Below, piece after piece: positions 33,671 to 44,857 of a stretch of DNA of 64,000 nt. The notes beneath the pieces were generated by a model. That model was not told the origin of the DNA, searched no databases, and saw only the letters and a program-made list of their open reading frames with translations. The DNA lies in contig SKCR01023746.1 of the NCBI GenBank assembly GCA_019454045.1, forward strand, positions 62,001-126,000, given 5' to 3'. Positions within the stretch are counted from its first letter, which is position 1; each line of letters starts with the position of its first letter. A program made the translations under genes and the position numbers. The stretch comes from Zanthoxylum bungeanum. Its lineage: Eukaryota > Streptophyta > Magnoliopsida > Sapindales > Rutaceae.

Positions 33671-35968
33671 TGTTGGGATGTATGCCCTAGAGCTACATGT
33701 GATGTAAACGGTTTCATGTGTTTTGAAATAAATCGATGCATTATTCATTTATCAAATTGTTTGTTTATTTTTCGCATATTATATATCTTCGTAAATACCG
33801 TAGATTACTTATGTACCTTCAGACTTAGTGTATGAGTGTCATACACCAGAGGATTTAAGTCTGAAGTTAGTAATCTTAAATAGTCCATAGAGAGCAAACA
33901 AAGCGGGTACTTTTTTGTGGTTTATCTATAGCTGCGGTCCATTCTATATTCGTATGGCGATCTTAATCCGGATCGTCCATGTAGAGACATGAGAATGGAG
34001 GCACCTTGTATGATGCGATCATATAGGACTGTACCCAGATAGAAATGACATTCTTATAATATTCGTTAAGCAAAGAAAGTCATTTCAATCTACTTGATGG
34101 TCATATATGGATTGATCTTAATCCTGAGTGTACTACGAACTCCTGCATGACAGGCTGTGTCATTTGATTTACAAAGGTGAGGTTGGTGTAGCAGTCCCGA
34201 CCAATAGCTACGTACTTTGGGGGCACAATTTGTTTTGTAGCTGGGAACGTTTTACATAGACATGGAGTTCACTCCTTCTTGCGAGAAGTAGATGAGTATC
34301 TTTCTTGAAGATTGATTCGGTACTTGAACGATTTGAGCGCTCAAGTCTTTCTATTACGAACAGAAAGATTAATATTCATAATAGTTATGAATAAATCGTT
34401 CATTAAAGATTCAATCGTACTTAAGGTAAAAATAATAATTAGAGGGGTATAACGGACATTATGACCCGGCTCTAATTACAAGATACTCGTGAATGATCAA
34501 TTCGTATGTAATGACTATATCGATGGACAACGACTTAGTTCGACTTAATATTTCATCTGCGGCAACGAGAGTGCAACTTCGGGTTTTTAGTCGAATAACC
34601 CGGAGTTAATAATTCGGAATATCTAATTAAGAGCTTAATTAATATTTCGAGATTATTGGAGCTCGGAACCGTGGGTCCATTTGGTCCCCGTGCTAGCTCG
34701 ATTTACTATAGCGGATTTAATATAATTGGATAGTCTAATTATATACTCACAAAAGAATAAATATTATTAATATGATTAATAATATTAATTATGTCACACT
34801 TGAAACTATACATTAAAAGTTAATGTATGGTATTAATAATTATATGATAATTATTAAATATAAAATATTGAATTATATATATGATATAATTTAATAAGGC
34901 TAAGATTGTAATTTCTATATTATGGGTTTTGGAAACCATTGATTTAATTTTGGAAGTAATGACTTTCAAAATATTAATCATATATTTAATTTGTAACATA
35001 TATTGACTTTATGGAAAATAAATAATATTGTTACAAAATTAATGAAGAAATAAAGGGCATGGCCGAATTCCTTGATGTATAAGGAATATGATTTGTTTAT
35101 TTTGGAAACAAAATTTAATCAAAAATCCTAGCCTTGGCCGAATTCCTTGGTGTATAAGGAATATGATTTGTTTATTTTGGAAACAAAATTTAATCAAAAA
35201 TCCTAGCCTTGGCCGAATTCTACCTTAGGGAGGGGATTGGTTGTTTTGTTTGAGTGAAACAAAATTGACCTAAGTATAAAAGGAAAACTTGATTTTCTTT
35301 TGAGGAGGACTCTCATTCCAAACCCTAGCCACCTTCTTCTTCTTCACAATTCTCTCAAAAGTTGAGAAACAATTTTGAAGAACAAGAATTAGAAAAATAT
35401 TATTAGTGTGTGATTTAATCTCTAAAACGTTTAGGGATTTGTTTGTGTATGTAGCCCACACTACTTTCCGTTGGTAACGATTCATAGCTCGGAAGATCTT
35501 GTGGCGTTGAACAAATCATCTTCTTCTTTATTCTTGTAAGTCACGTCATTGAGGAACAATAATACCTCATTGCCGCACTTCACTTGTTACAATCGGGGCT
35601 CGGTTTTGATTTTTTTTAATTCGGGTTTTGGGAAACACCTTGGTGACTTTTTGGGGCTGATTTAGGATTGTTTTTGAGTGGAAAAATCAGACCTAAAATG
35701 CTACAGCAGGTCACAAAATCAGGGGTTGTTTTGGGTGCAGTTCGCGTGTGTAACGTCTGTAAAACAGTCCAATAATTCACTGCAGTTCGGGGGCTGTTCG
35801 GGGACTGTTTCACGCGTATTCCGAGGCTGAGATCTTGTCTGAAATAGAAGCAAAACTTAGTATAAGTGCTGGTTCCATTCGGCTTTAAGGAAGAGAAGAC
35901 ATAAATATTTTTCAAGGTCGATCCGTGTGCCTAATCGCTTCTGCTGCGCGAGGAAAGCGTTTCCTACA
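33671..35968 (+). repeat. Element D 3' LTR
   Basis: Partner of 16218-18517 with matching ends, the same 75-bp duplication (about 35061-35215) and the same TATA-like site (about 35275). Confidence 0.93.
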
Positions 35969-35973
35969 GTTCC

Positions 35974-36320
35974 TCACCACCATCAGTTCGACAATTCAGG
36001 AAGAAATCTCAGGGTCGAGGCCCATATTATCAACATATTTGGGAATGAATCACAGGGTCGAGGCCCACATTATCAATAGTTCGGGAATGAATCCCAGAGA
36101 TCGAAGCATCTCACACCAAGTATGGTTCGGGAATAAATCCCAAAGGTCGAAGCGCCTCACCGTCAGTTCAGGAATGAATCCCAGAGATCGAAGCATCCTA
36201 CACTCAGTATGGTTCGAGATTGAATCTCACTGTTTGAAGCACCTCGCCATCAACTAAACTTAGTTCGGGAATAAATCCCAGAGATTGAAGCATCTCACAA
36301 AGGTAGTGAAACAACAGGTA
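35974..36320 (+). repeat. Element C: second tandem repeat array, period about 45-47 bp
   Basis: About seven imperfect units containing TTCGGGAATGAATCCCAGAG and TCGAAGCATCTCAC. This is the continuation of C's 3' untranslated repeats beyond the D insertion. The shared GGGAATGA core suggests a relation to the array at 15655-16205. Confidence 0.8.
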
Positions 36321-36410
36321 AGTCCGGCAACGGCCGACGAACCAGGTAAGTAAAAATGTATGCATGACTTTGATAGGGTTGTCATTGCCATACACTGCAC
36401 AAGCCCCATC

Positions 36411-36424
36411 AAAGTGGGGGCGAC
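36411..36424 (+). promoter_or_regulatory. Element C polypurine tract
   Basis: AAAGTGGGGGCGAC directly before the 3' LTR, typical of gypsy elements. Confidence 0.85.
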
Positions 36425-37607
36425 TGTAGGCACTGTATTTTTGCATGAGCTTGATGATGAGCCTCATATGGAGGCACTACCTGAAAATTTACAGAAGTTA
36501 CGAAAAAAGAATGCCGGAATTAAGGAAAACCTCCAAATTAGCCCCTCATCGGATTCAGACTCACTAGCCAACCTCGAATTCGCTCAGTCAAGCCTCTGCT
36601 TCAAACCTTAGCTTCAGACCCACCATGCAGCCCATGCAACCGGCCCATATAGCCCACAAAATCAGCCCTTACACCCTTCAACTTCTGCCTATCCACCCTC
36701 TAACCATGCGGCCCATGCATAATCTTCCCAAATATGATAAAATCTCCTTAGTTATGAGAGCATCAACACTTTCCAATTTAATGAGATTTTGGGATCTCAT
36801 CCTCATGAAATTAACAAAGATTTGAAATCCCCTTATTGCCAAATATGCAAGATCCTAGGCCCAAACTAGAAAGAATTCACCCTTCCTAATATAAGTGATT
36901 TGAGTATTCCTTGTAAATCTCTTAAGCACATTATATGGAAAAGAAAATCTTGAAACAAAAGGGAAGAGAGAGAAAATGACGACAACATTGAAGGAAAAAA
37001 ATAAGAAAACACTAGGAGGCATCAACTATAAAAGAAAAGGGTGAGGACCGGCCAAATGAGACTCTTCTTTTTCTTCTGGGGGGCGGCAACTTGAGGAAAA
37101 AAACCTAGGGGATCACTAAAAAAGAGAGAGGGAACCACAAAAAAAAAAAAAGAAAGAAGGGAACCATTAAAAAAAAGAAAACATAAAGAAAAAAAGGAAC
37201 CATCGAAAAAAAGAAAACAGAAAGAAAAGGGGAACCACCGAAAAACAACAAAACAGCGTGAGGAGAAGGAGAAAAAAAAACAACAAAACAGTGTGAGGAG
37301 AGGGAAAAAATCGAAAAAACAACAAAAACTGAAAAAAAAAAAAAAAAGAAGAAGCAACAAGCAGCGTAAAGAAAACAAAAACAGTGAGCACAAACAGCGA
37401 ATCAGTTAGTAGAAACAGCAAATCAGCAACCAAAAACAGCAAACTAGCAAACCAGCGATACTTCCGACAACGGCCTAATGCACTTATGAGAAAATAACTT
37501 AAAAGGTAAGACCTGAGGGCACCCTTACCATATTTATTTTATAGTTTTGGACGCTGTGTGTTTGGCTGGACGTGAAATACGTCCAGCTGGGTATGCGAAG
37601 TCCTACA
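36425..37607 (+). repeat. Element C 3' LTR, first segment (interrupted by F)
   Basis: Starts TGTAGGCACTG and follows the 5' LTR to the GTCCTAC site, with the same purine-rich block (36960-37340). It is cut at 37607 by element F, whose CTACA target lies at 37603-37607. Confidence 0.9.
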
Positions 37608-37798
37608 TGTAACATCCCGAGTTATTTTAGCATGTTTGCGTAAATTTTATTTTCGCTCGTGAGGCCGAGTCGAACGCGAGGTCAATTGTTATTATAAATG
37701 GAAACTTTTCCTCCAAAAGATGTAGAATAATATGGAATTAATTAGAAAGGGAAAAATTGGAATTAACAAAAGTAATAAATATATCCTAGAAATTTCTA

Positions 37799-37834
<36 letters not shown>

Positions 37835-38554
37835 CACACATGTATTATTAAAAAACACACACGTCACTCACTAACCCCCACACACACATGGCCACAATTA
37901 GCAACACACACGCATGACACACATTCAAACACTGAGAAAAATGAAAACAGAAAAGACTAGTAATGAGTAAATGTATATTTAAAATGGATAAAAAGATATA
38001 TAGTTAATCCAGACTTTGAATATGTTTGCATGGTCAGATAGAGAACTCAGGATAATGTAGAAACATGATTCAGATTTTGTGTGTGTTTGCAGCTCAAAGA
38101 ATGAGCGTAGTTACTTACTGAGTCTTACGACTCACACCCCAACAGTGTTTTGAGTTTTGCAGGTTGGTGACCCGATAGGTCGACCACGGTTTTCAGAGCT
38201 TGAGGAGCCGGATAGCAGAGTTGCAGTCAGCTAGTCACCAGGTCTTGGGGGATTCAAGTCAAGTTGTTTAAGAGTTTAGTTATAGAGAATTGAATTGTAT
38301 AAATTTAAGTTGTAAAAGTTTTTATTTATACGCATTTTCAGGCACGGAGCCCAATGGTATTATGTTTTGAGTTGATTATTTGAGTGTTTTATTGAGTATT
38401 GGGCCCTATAAGTTGTTGATGGTGCTGGACGTTGATCCATGTTGCATGACTTTTAACAGAGGTCATGCCGAAATTTCGTCAGAGTCAGAGGCTTATGGAG
38501 TCAGGATTGGCCTGTCTCCTGCCGGTAGCATCCTGGCTTAGGCGGGATGTTACA
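37608..38554 (+). repeat. Element F LTR copy 1 (internally deleted)
   Basis: Matches both ends of the 4-kb copy but jumps at about 37943-37954 from the sequence at about 39180 to that at about 42150 of copy 2, losing about 3 kb. AGAAA occurs at both break sites, so the loss looks like a microhomology deletion. Confidence 0.85.
37799..37832. repeat. AT dinucleotide repeat in element F LTR
   Basis: A run of AT units. The other copies differ in length and pattern at the same place (38980-39060 and 43190-43306). Confidence 0.9.
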
Positions 38555-38782
38555 AAGATGGTATCAGAGCAGAGGTTTATAGAGTGTCGGTGACTGCAGC
38601 TGCTGGCTATTCGAATATCTCAGTAAGTATATGTTTTGTTTGGACCATATCGGTCTTTGTTTGATGTTTGGTTTTCAGTATTTGTTTGTTGTTTGGTCTC
38701 TAGTCTTTGCTTGTTTTTTGGTTTAATATGCCCAGTTCAGGATTCGAGGACGAATCCTATATAAGGGGGGGTGGAGGGTGAA
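38555..38782 (+). other. Element F internal segment 1: primer site plus polypurine tract only
   Basis: TGGTATCAGAGC lies at 38559-38570, four bases after the LTR end, and a G-rich tract (about 38763-38782) ends at the next LTR. Between them are about 190 bp with a tandem CTTTGTTTG-like stretch. There is no room for a gene. Confidence 0.88.
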
Positions 38783-41700
38783 TGTAACATCCCGAATTAT
38801 TTTAACATGTTTGCGTAAATTTTATTTTCGCTCGTAAGGTCGAGTCGAACGCGAGGTTAATTGTTATTATAAATGGAAACTTTTCCTCTAAAGGATAAGT
38901 TGTAGAATAATATGGAATTAATTAGAAAAAGAAAAATTGGAATTAACAAAAATAATAAATAGATCCTAGAAATTTCTAGAATATATATATATATATATAT
39001 TATTTTATTTTCTATATTTTTCTAGATTCATCTCACAGAAATATATATATATATATACATATAAAATACACACAGGTATTATTAAAAAACCACACACGTC
39101 ACTCACTAACCCCCACACACACATGGCCACAATTAGCAACACACACGCATGACACACATTCAAACACTGAGAAAAATGAAAATAGAAAGAAAGTTAAGAA
39201 TGGCCGAGACAGAGGAAGGCCGAAAAGGGAAAGAATAGAAGCAGGCCGAGAGGAGCAATGAGAAGAGATAGAGAGCAGAGAGACCGATAGAGATGAGAGA
39301 GAGAGAGAGGGATCGAGAAAAAAGACAAGAAGAGGGAAAAGAGAGGGAACCGAGAGAAGAAAGGGAGGAGAGAAAGAAGAAGGTGCAGACCGAAATAGGA
39401 AGAAGATGAAGAAGAAGGGGGATTTCGCAAATGGGTGAAAATAGTAAGTACACTATGACTTTCTTGAGTTAATTTAATTATAATTTTGTCATTCAGGTCT
39501 AGATTGAATTTTGAATTGACAGAAACCCTAGGATTTGGGATTTTCTAGTGTTAGGGTGTAAGTTCATTAATTGGTTAAGTTGGGATTTAATAAGCAAATG
39601 ATGAAGTTTTATGTATTTTGGGTAAAGAAAATCTGAAAATTAAGATTGTGATAGTAGAGAAATTGTGATGACAGTAGAAGTAGTAGGATTGGGTTTAATT
39701 CTTACCTAGAATTTTATGTCGATGAAAAAGTACCTTAGAATAATAAGATATATAAGAGGAAGAGGAGGCTGAGAAAATTATTGCTTGTATTGAAGGCAGT
39801 TGGCGCTAAGGTCACCATGTAATGAGGTAGTTATTATAATTCATGAAATCATATGTTGATTTTACAAATCTTTATTTGGTACATGTATGGTATGATTTGA
39901 TCATTGAACTTGTGTGATACAAAGTGTGATATAGACTTTACTGTCGATTTTTTTTTTTTTTAATAAACTGGTGGATTGATTGTATTGAGAAACTTTAATT
40001 GAGGTAAAATCAGTGGGCTCTTTCATTTTATTGTCGTAATTGATTGGCAAGCTAGGAATTTGGGGGCACTTTGATTACCTGAGATGAGTTTTAATAGTTG
40101 GGGTAGAAATGATTGTCGTTATGTTGATTAATGATTTGTGTCTCTCAGTACCAATAAAAGGTAAGTTTATGCTTTGAAATGCAGATATTGTTTAATAAAG
40201 TTTCTGTATTCATGTTATGCGTGTGGGAGAGGTATGGTGGGGTTTCCATTTTTGGTTGGATATTTTGGACTTTTAAGTTGTGGGTTACATTTTTGAATGC
40301 AATTGATGGGGATGATCAAGAAATGTGATAAATGGAGAAGTTTTGTGTATGTGTGAGGCTATCCAACCGGAAAAGTATTAGTCAAATTTCTTTCATACTT
40401 GATATCATTTGGGGACGTAGTTCAGTTTAATTACATCTTTGCTGCAATTTGAAGCACAATTTGTGAAGTTTGGTCACATTATATATATTCTTGTTATTGG
40501 TGTTTTGTTTTAAAAGAGAGAGAGATTCTATTACGAGGAGATGTTTATGTTTATAGGATAGTCTTGAATCTTCTGGAACTGTACTTCAATTAGTAAATAA
40601 GAGAACAAATGTTGATTGTATTTTTAAGATACTTTAAGGCTCTAAGATATGTCTCTTGCCACTGGCCTATAAGAATATATGAAATGTTTATTTTAATAGG
40701 GTTTATAGATTATGGATGTGAAGAATGGTAGGTAAGTTATATATATATGGTAATGGTATTGATTATATGCGTGTTGAGTCATAATAACAATAAAGTAAGA
40801 ATTGTAAAAGTATTAATGCGTGTTAACTTGAGCATGCAAGATGAAAGCATATAAGAAATAGAATACATATGTCATTTAGTTGAAAGAATTCACGAACATT
40901 TGCATGTACATACATGTTAATATAGATAAGCATATAATTAGGAAAAGTGAACCCATGAGGAATGGGTTCGCATATAAGTGTTCTATGATCTTTTTTAAAA
41001 ATTGATAAAAAGTTAAAATGATTTTGAAGTTCAAAGTGTTTTTAAAGAAAAATTTATGATGCTTTTGAAAGAAATGCATTTCAAAAAAAGGTCACTTATA
41101 GCTTGAGATTTTAAGCATGATTTTATGTTTTCGGGGCATGAGGGAAAACTCACCCCAGTATGTAACTTGAGATTCAGTTGGAATTGACGGATACTATGGA
41201 ATTGACGGATTCAGAGACATATGCACATGTGGAGGACTGAAGGTAGGCTCTCAGATCCTCGAGCAGGACTAGGGTTGACAGATCCCCAAATCTTGGTTTT
41301 TGAGCTTGGGCGGTAGCATAGATCCGCACCCCCAGCTCCAGATTGTGGTTTGGGGGACGGCGATACGTAACGCCCCAAGACCACCAGATATGAGACAGTA
41401 GTGGCATGCTTTGGGGGACGGCGATACGTAACGCCCTCATACGTCCAATTTTTTTAAGACAGAGACACATAACTCAGAGAAATTTTTCAGTCTTCAGAGA
41501 TACAGATTTCAGAAAGAAACCTCAGTTTTCAGAAACAGTTTTTCAGATGAACAGTTTTTAGAAAACAGTATTTCAGAAAGACAGGTTTTATAAAGAGTTT
41601 CAGAAAGCAATTTTCAGAAAACAGTTTTTCAGAAAAGATTTTCAAAACGTATTTTCATTATGCATGGCATGATAAAATAAAATCTAATTCATAAGTTATG

Positions 41701-42774
41701 CATATTGACCATATATATATTCTAGAAATCACTTGAGTTGCATATAATTGACATGATGCATGATAGCATTAGTACACTTATATGTATATTTGGTCAATGT
41801 TTGTGTGAGCAGTATGTTTACATAGGAAGAATCTTTTATGAATAATAGTGCATGATAACATAACTACATATGCATGCATATACAATTGATGATAGTGTGA
41901 TGAATGTTTGAAAGAAAAAAAAATGTTATAGATCCGATTTGATGATATTTCAATGTGATAAAAGAAAGATAACTATAGTAAAAGTCCGAATAGAACTAGT
42001 AGAGGAGTAAGTAGGCAAGTTTTAAAGATATCAGAGTAGCGCAGCAAAAATGTAATGAACTTGACTTAATAAAGAATATAGAAATTTGCTGATGATGTTA
42101 TAAATCTTAAGATGTGAATAGATTATGGAGTGTGTATAAGTAAATAAATAGAAAAGACTAGTAATGAGTAAATGTATATTTAAAATGAATAAAAAGATAT
42201 ATAGTTAATCCAGACTTTGAATATGTTTGCATGGTCAGATAGCCAACTCAGGATAATGTAGAAACATGATTCAGATTTTGTGTGTGTTTGCAGCTCAAAG
42301 AATGAGCGTAGTTACTTATTGAGTCTTACGACTCACACCCCAACAGTGTTTTGAGTTTTCCAGATTGGTGACCCGATAGGTCGACCACAGTTTTCAGAGC
42401 TTGAGGAGCCGGATAGCAGAGTTGCAGTCAGTTAGTCACCAGGTCTTGGGGGATTCAAGTCAAGTTGTTTAAGAGTTTAATTATAGAGAATTGAATTGTA
42501 TAAATTTAAGTTGTAAAAGTTTTTATTTATACGCATTTTCGGGCAAAGAGCCCAATGGTAATTATGTTTTGAGTTGATTATTTTAGTGTTTTATTGAGTA
42601 TTGGGCCCTATAGGTTGTTGATGGTGCTGGACTTTGATCCAGGTTGCATGACTTTTAGCAGAGGTCGTGCCGAAATTTCGTCAGAGTCAAAGGCAGAGGC
42701 AGAGGCAGAGGCTTATGGAGTCAGGATTGGCCTGTCTCCTGCCGGTAGCATCCTGACTTAGGCGGGATGTTACA
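38783..42774 (+). repeat. Element F LTR copy 2 (complete, 3992 bp)
   Basis: Complete from TGTAACATCC to GATGTTACA. Contains a purine-rich tract (39180-39420), a two-copy GGGGGACGGCGATACGTAAC repeat (41352 and 41413), irregular TTTTCAGAAA repeats (41480-41645) and an AGGCAG hexamer run (42690-42713). It holds the empty target (ATTGAAGG, 39789-39796) of hAT element G. No gene. Confidence 0.9.
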
Positions 42775-42992
42775 AAGATGGTATTAGAGCAGAGGTTTAT
42801 AGAGTGTCGGTGACTGCAGCTGCTGGCTATTCGAATATCTCAGTAAGTATATGTTTTGTTTGGACCATATCGGTCTTTGTTTGATGTTTGGTTTTCAGTC
42901 TTTGTTGTTTGGTCTCCAGTCTTTGCTTGTTGTTTGGTTTTAATATGCCCAGTTCAGGATTCGAGGACGAATCCTATATAAGGGGGGGTGAA
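42775..42992 (+). other. Element F internal segment 2
   Basis: A near copy of 38555-38782, with the primer site changed by one base (TGGTATTAGAGC, 42779-42790) and a shorter G-rich tract before the next LTR. Confidence 0.88.
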
Positions 42993-44046
42993 TGTAACAT
43001 CCCGAGTTATTTTAACATGTTTGCGTCAATTTTATTTTCGCTCGTGAGGTCGAGTCGAACGTGAGGTCAATTGTTATTATAAATGGAAACTTTTCCTCCA
43101 AAGGATAAGTTGTAGAATAATATGGAATTAATTAGAAAGAGAAAAATTGAAATTAACAAAAGTAATAAATAGATCCTAGAAATTTCTAGAATATATATAT
43201 ATATATGTATATATTATATTTTTTTCTATATTTTTCAAGATTCATCTCACACAAATATATATATATATATAATATATATATATATAATATATATATATAT
43301 ATACATATAAAATACACACATGTATTATTAAAAAACACACACACGTCACTCACTAACCCCCACACACACCATGGCCACAATTAGCAACACACACGCATGA
43401 CACACATTCAAACACTGAGAAAAATGAAAACAGAAAGAAAGTTAAGAATGGCCGAGACAGAGGAAGGTCGAAAAGGGAAAGAATAGAAGCAGGCCGAGAG
43501 GAGCAATGAGAAGAGATAGAGAGCAGAGAGACCGAGAGAGATGAGAGAGAGAGAGAGACGGATCGAGAAAAAAGACAAGAAGAGGGAAAAGAGAGGGAAC
43601 CGAGAGAAGAAAGGGAGGAGAGAAAGAAGAAGGTGCAGACCGAAATTGGAAGAAGATGAAGAAGAAGGGGGATTTCGCAAATGGGTGAAAATAGTAAGTA
43701 CACTATGACATTCTTGAGTTAATTTAATTATAATTTTGTCATTCAGGTCTAAATTGAATTTTGAATTGACAGAAACCCTAGGCTTTGGGATTTTCTAGTG
43801 TTAGGGTGTAAGTTCATTAATTGGTTAAGTTGGGATTTAATAAGCAAATGATGAAGTTTTATGTATTTTGGGTAAAGAAAATCTGAAAATTAAGATTGTG
43901 ATAGTAGAGAACTTGTGATGACAGTAGAAGTAGTAGGATTGAGTTTAATTTTTACTTAGAATTTTATGTCGATGAAAAAGTACCTTAGAATAATAAGATA
44001 TATAAGAGGAAGAGGAGGCTGAGAAAATTATTGCTTGTATTGAAGG

Positions 44047-44857
44047 CAGCGTTATTAAAGGCGCGCCTCAGGAGAGGCGACTGGCAATGCGCCTCATATA
44101 CCATCAGGCGAGGCGACACCACTCAGGCGCGCGCCTAAGCGTCGAGGCGTGCGCCTGAGTGGTCAAGAAAAGGCGCGCCTTAGGCGCAAAAAAGGACCCG
44201 TTTTGTATTTTTGTAACCCACCCAAGCCCGACCCAAAAACCTAAATAACCCAACCCAAATCACAATTTTTTGACTTAAATCAAAACCCTAACTGCCGATT
44301 TTGGCATTAACAAAACAAAAACTAACTCTCCCTTACACTCTCCTCTCCCTCACGCCCCCCCCCCCTCTCTCTCACCCAAGCCCTCTAACAAGTAATCAAA
44401 AAAACCCTAACTCACCATCTCCCTCTCCCTAAGGGCTAAGAATAAAACTCTAAGAGGTATGTAAGATTTTTGTTTTCTATTTTGTTTTTTAATTTTTTTT
44501 TGGATTGCAGCTGCATGCTGCTGCTGCTGTGATATTCACAGCAGCTGCAGGCTGCTGTGATATTCACAGCAGTTTGCAGCTGCTGCTCCAAAAAAAAAAA
44601 CTATCAGCTGCTGCTTTTGGTTTTGGATATGAACTTGTAATTTATAAATGAAATTTAGGATAAGAACTATAAAAAAAAAAGAAGTTAAATATCATTTATG
44701 GCTAATTGATAGTGTGAAACAATCTTATACATTGTTTTTCTATATATTTTTACATATTTTGTTATATTTTGCGCCTCACATTCCTCAGGCGCGCGCCTAG
44801 GCTCCAGGACCTTTTGCGTCTCGGTGCGCCTTGCGCCTTGCGCCTTAAATAACACTG
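44047..44857. mobile_element. Element G: non-autonomous hAT DNA transposon
   Basis: 811 bp flanked by an 8-bp duplication ATTGAAGG (44039-44046 and 44858-44865). Terminal inverted repeats CAGCGTTATTAAAGGCGC and CAGTGTTATTTAAGGCGC match at 16 of 18 bases. Subterminal zones (44060-44185, 44770-44850) are packed with GGCGC/GCGCC motifs, as expected for hAT transposase binding. LTR copy 2 of the same element shows the uninterrupted site. No transposase is encoded. Inside are a pyrimidine-rich stretch, AAACCCTAA boxes and a GTATGT site that look like a gene leader. Confidence 0.9.
44500..44592. repeat. Paired CTGCTG palindromes in element G
   Basis: Two copies of CTGCTGTGATATTCACAGCAG-like inverted repeats within a GCTGCTG-rich stretch. 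Each can fold into a hairpin, and the two could pair with each other. Confidence 0.75.

Larger units (their letters stand above)
16218..35968 (+). mobile_element. Element D: Ty1/copia retrotransposon (interrupted by element E)
   Basis: LTRs of 2300 bp (16218-18517) and 2298 bp (33671-35968) flank an initiator-Met primer site, a long leader, gag-pol in the copia order (Gag, PR, IN, RT, RNase H) and a polypurine tract. Perfect 5-bp TSD GTTCC. My hand comparison of the LTRs finds about 40-50 differences, roughly 2%, so the insertion is fairly young. Removing E (9419 bp plus one TSD copy) leaves about 10.3 kb. Confidence 0.93.

Noticed and set aside
37608..38554. LTR copy 1 of F as a separate solo LTR insertion
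   Set aside because: There is no second target duplication at its right end. It joins directly to a primer site, and the outer CTACA pair bounds the full array.
39160..39453. Serine/leucine-rich minus-strand frames in F LTRs (also 43353-43703)
   Set aside because: Translations of a GA-rich tract, with no homology features; they are duplicated only because the LTR is duplicated.
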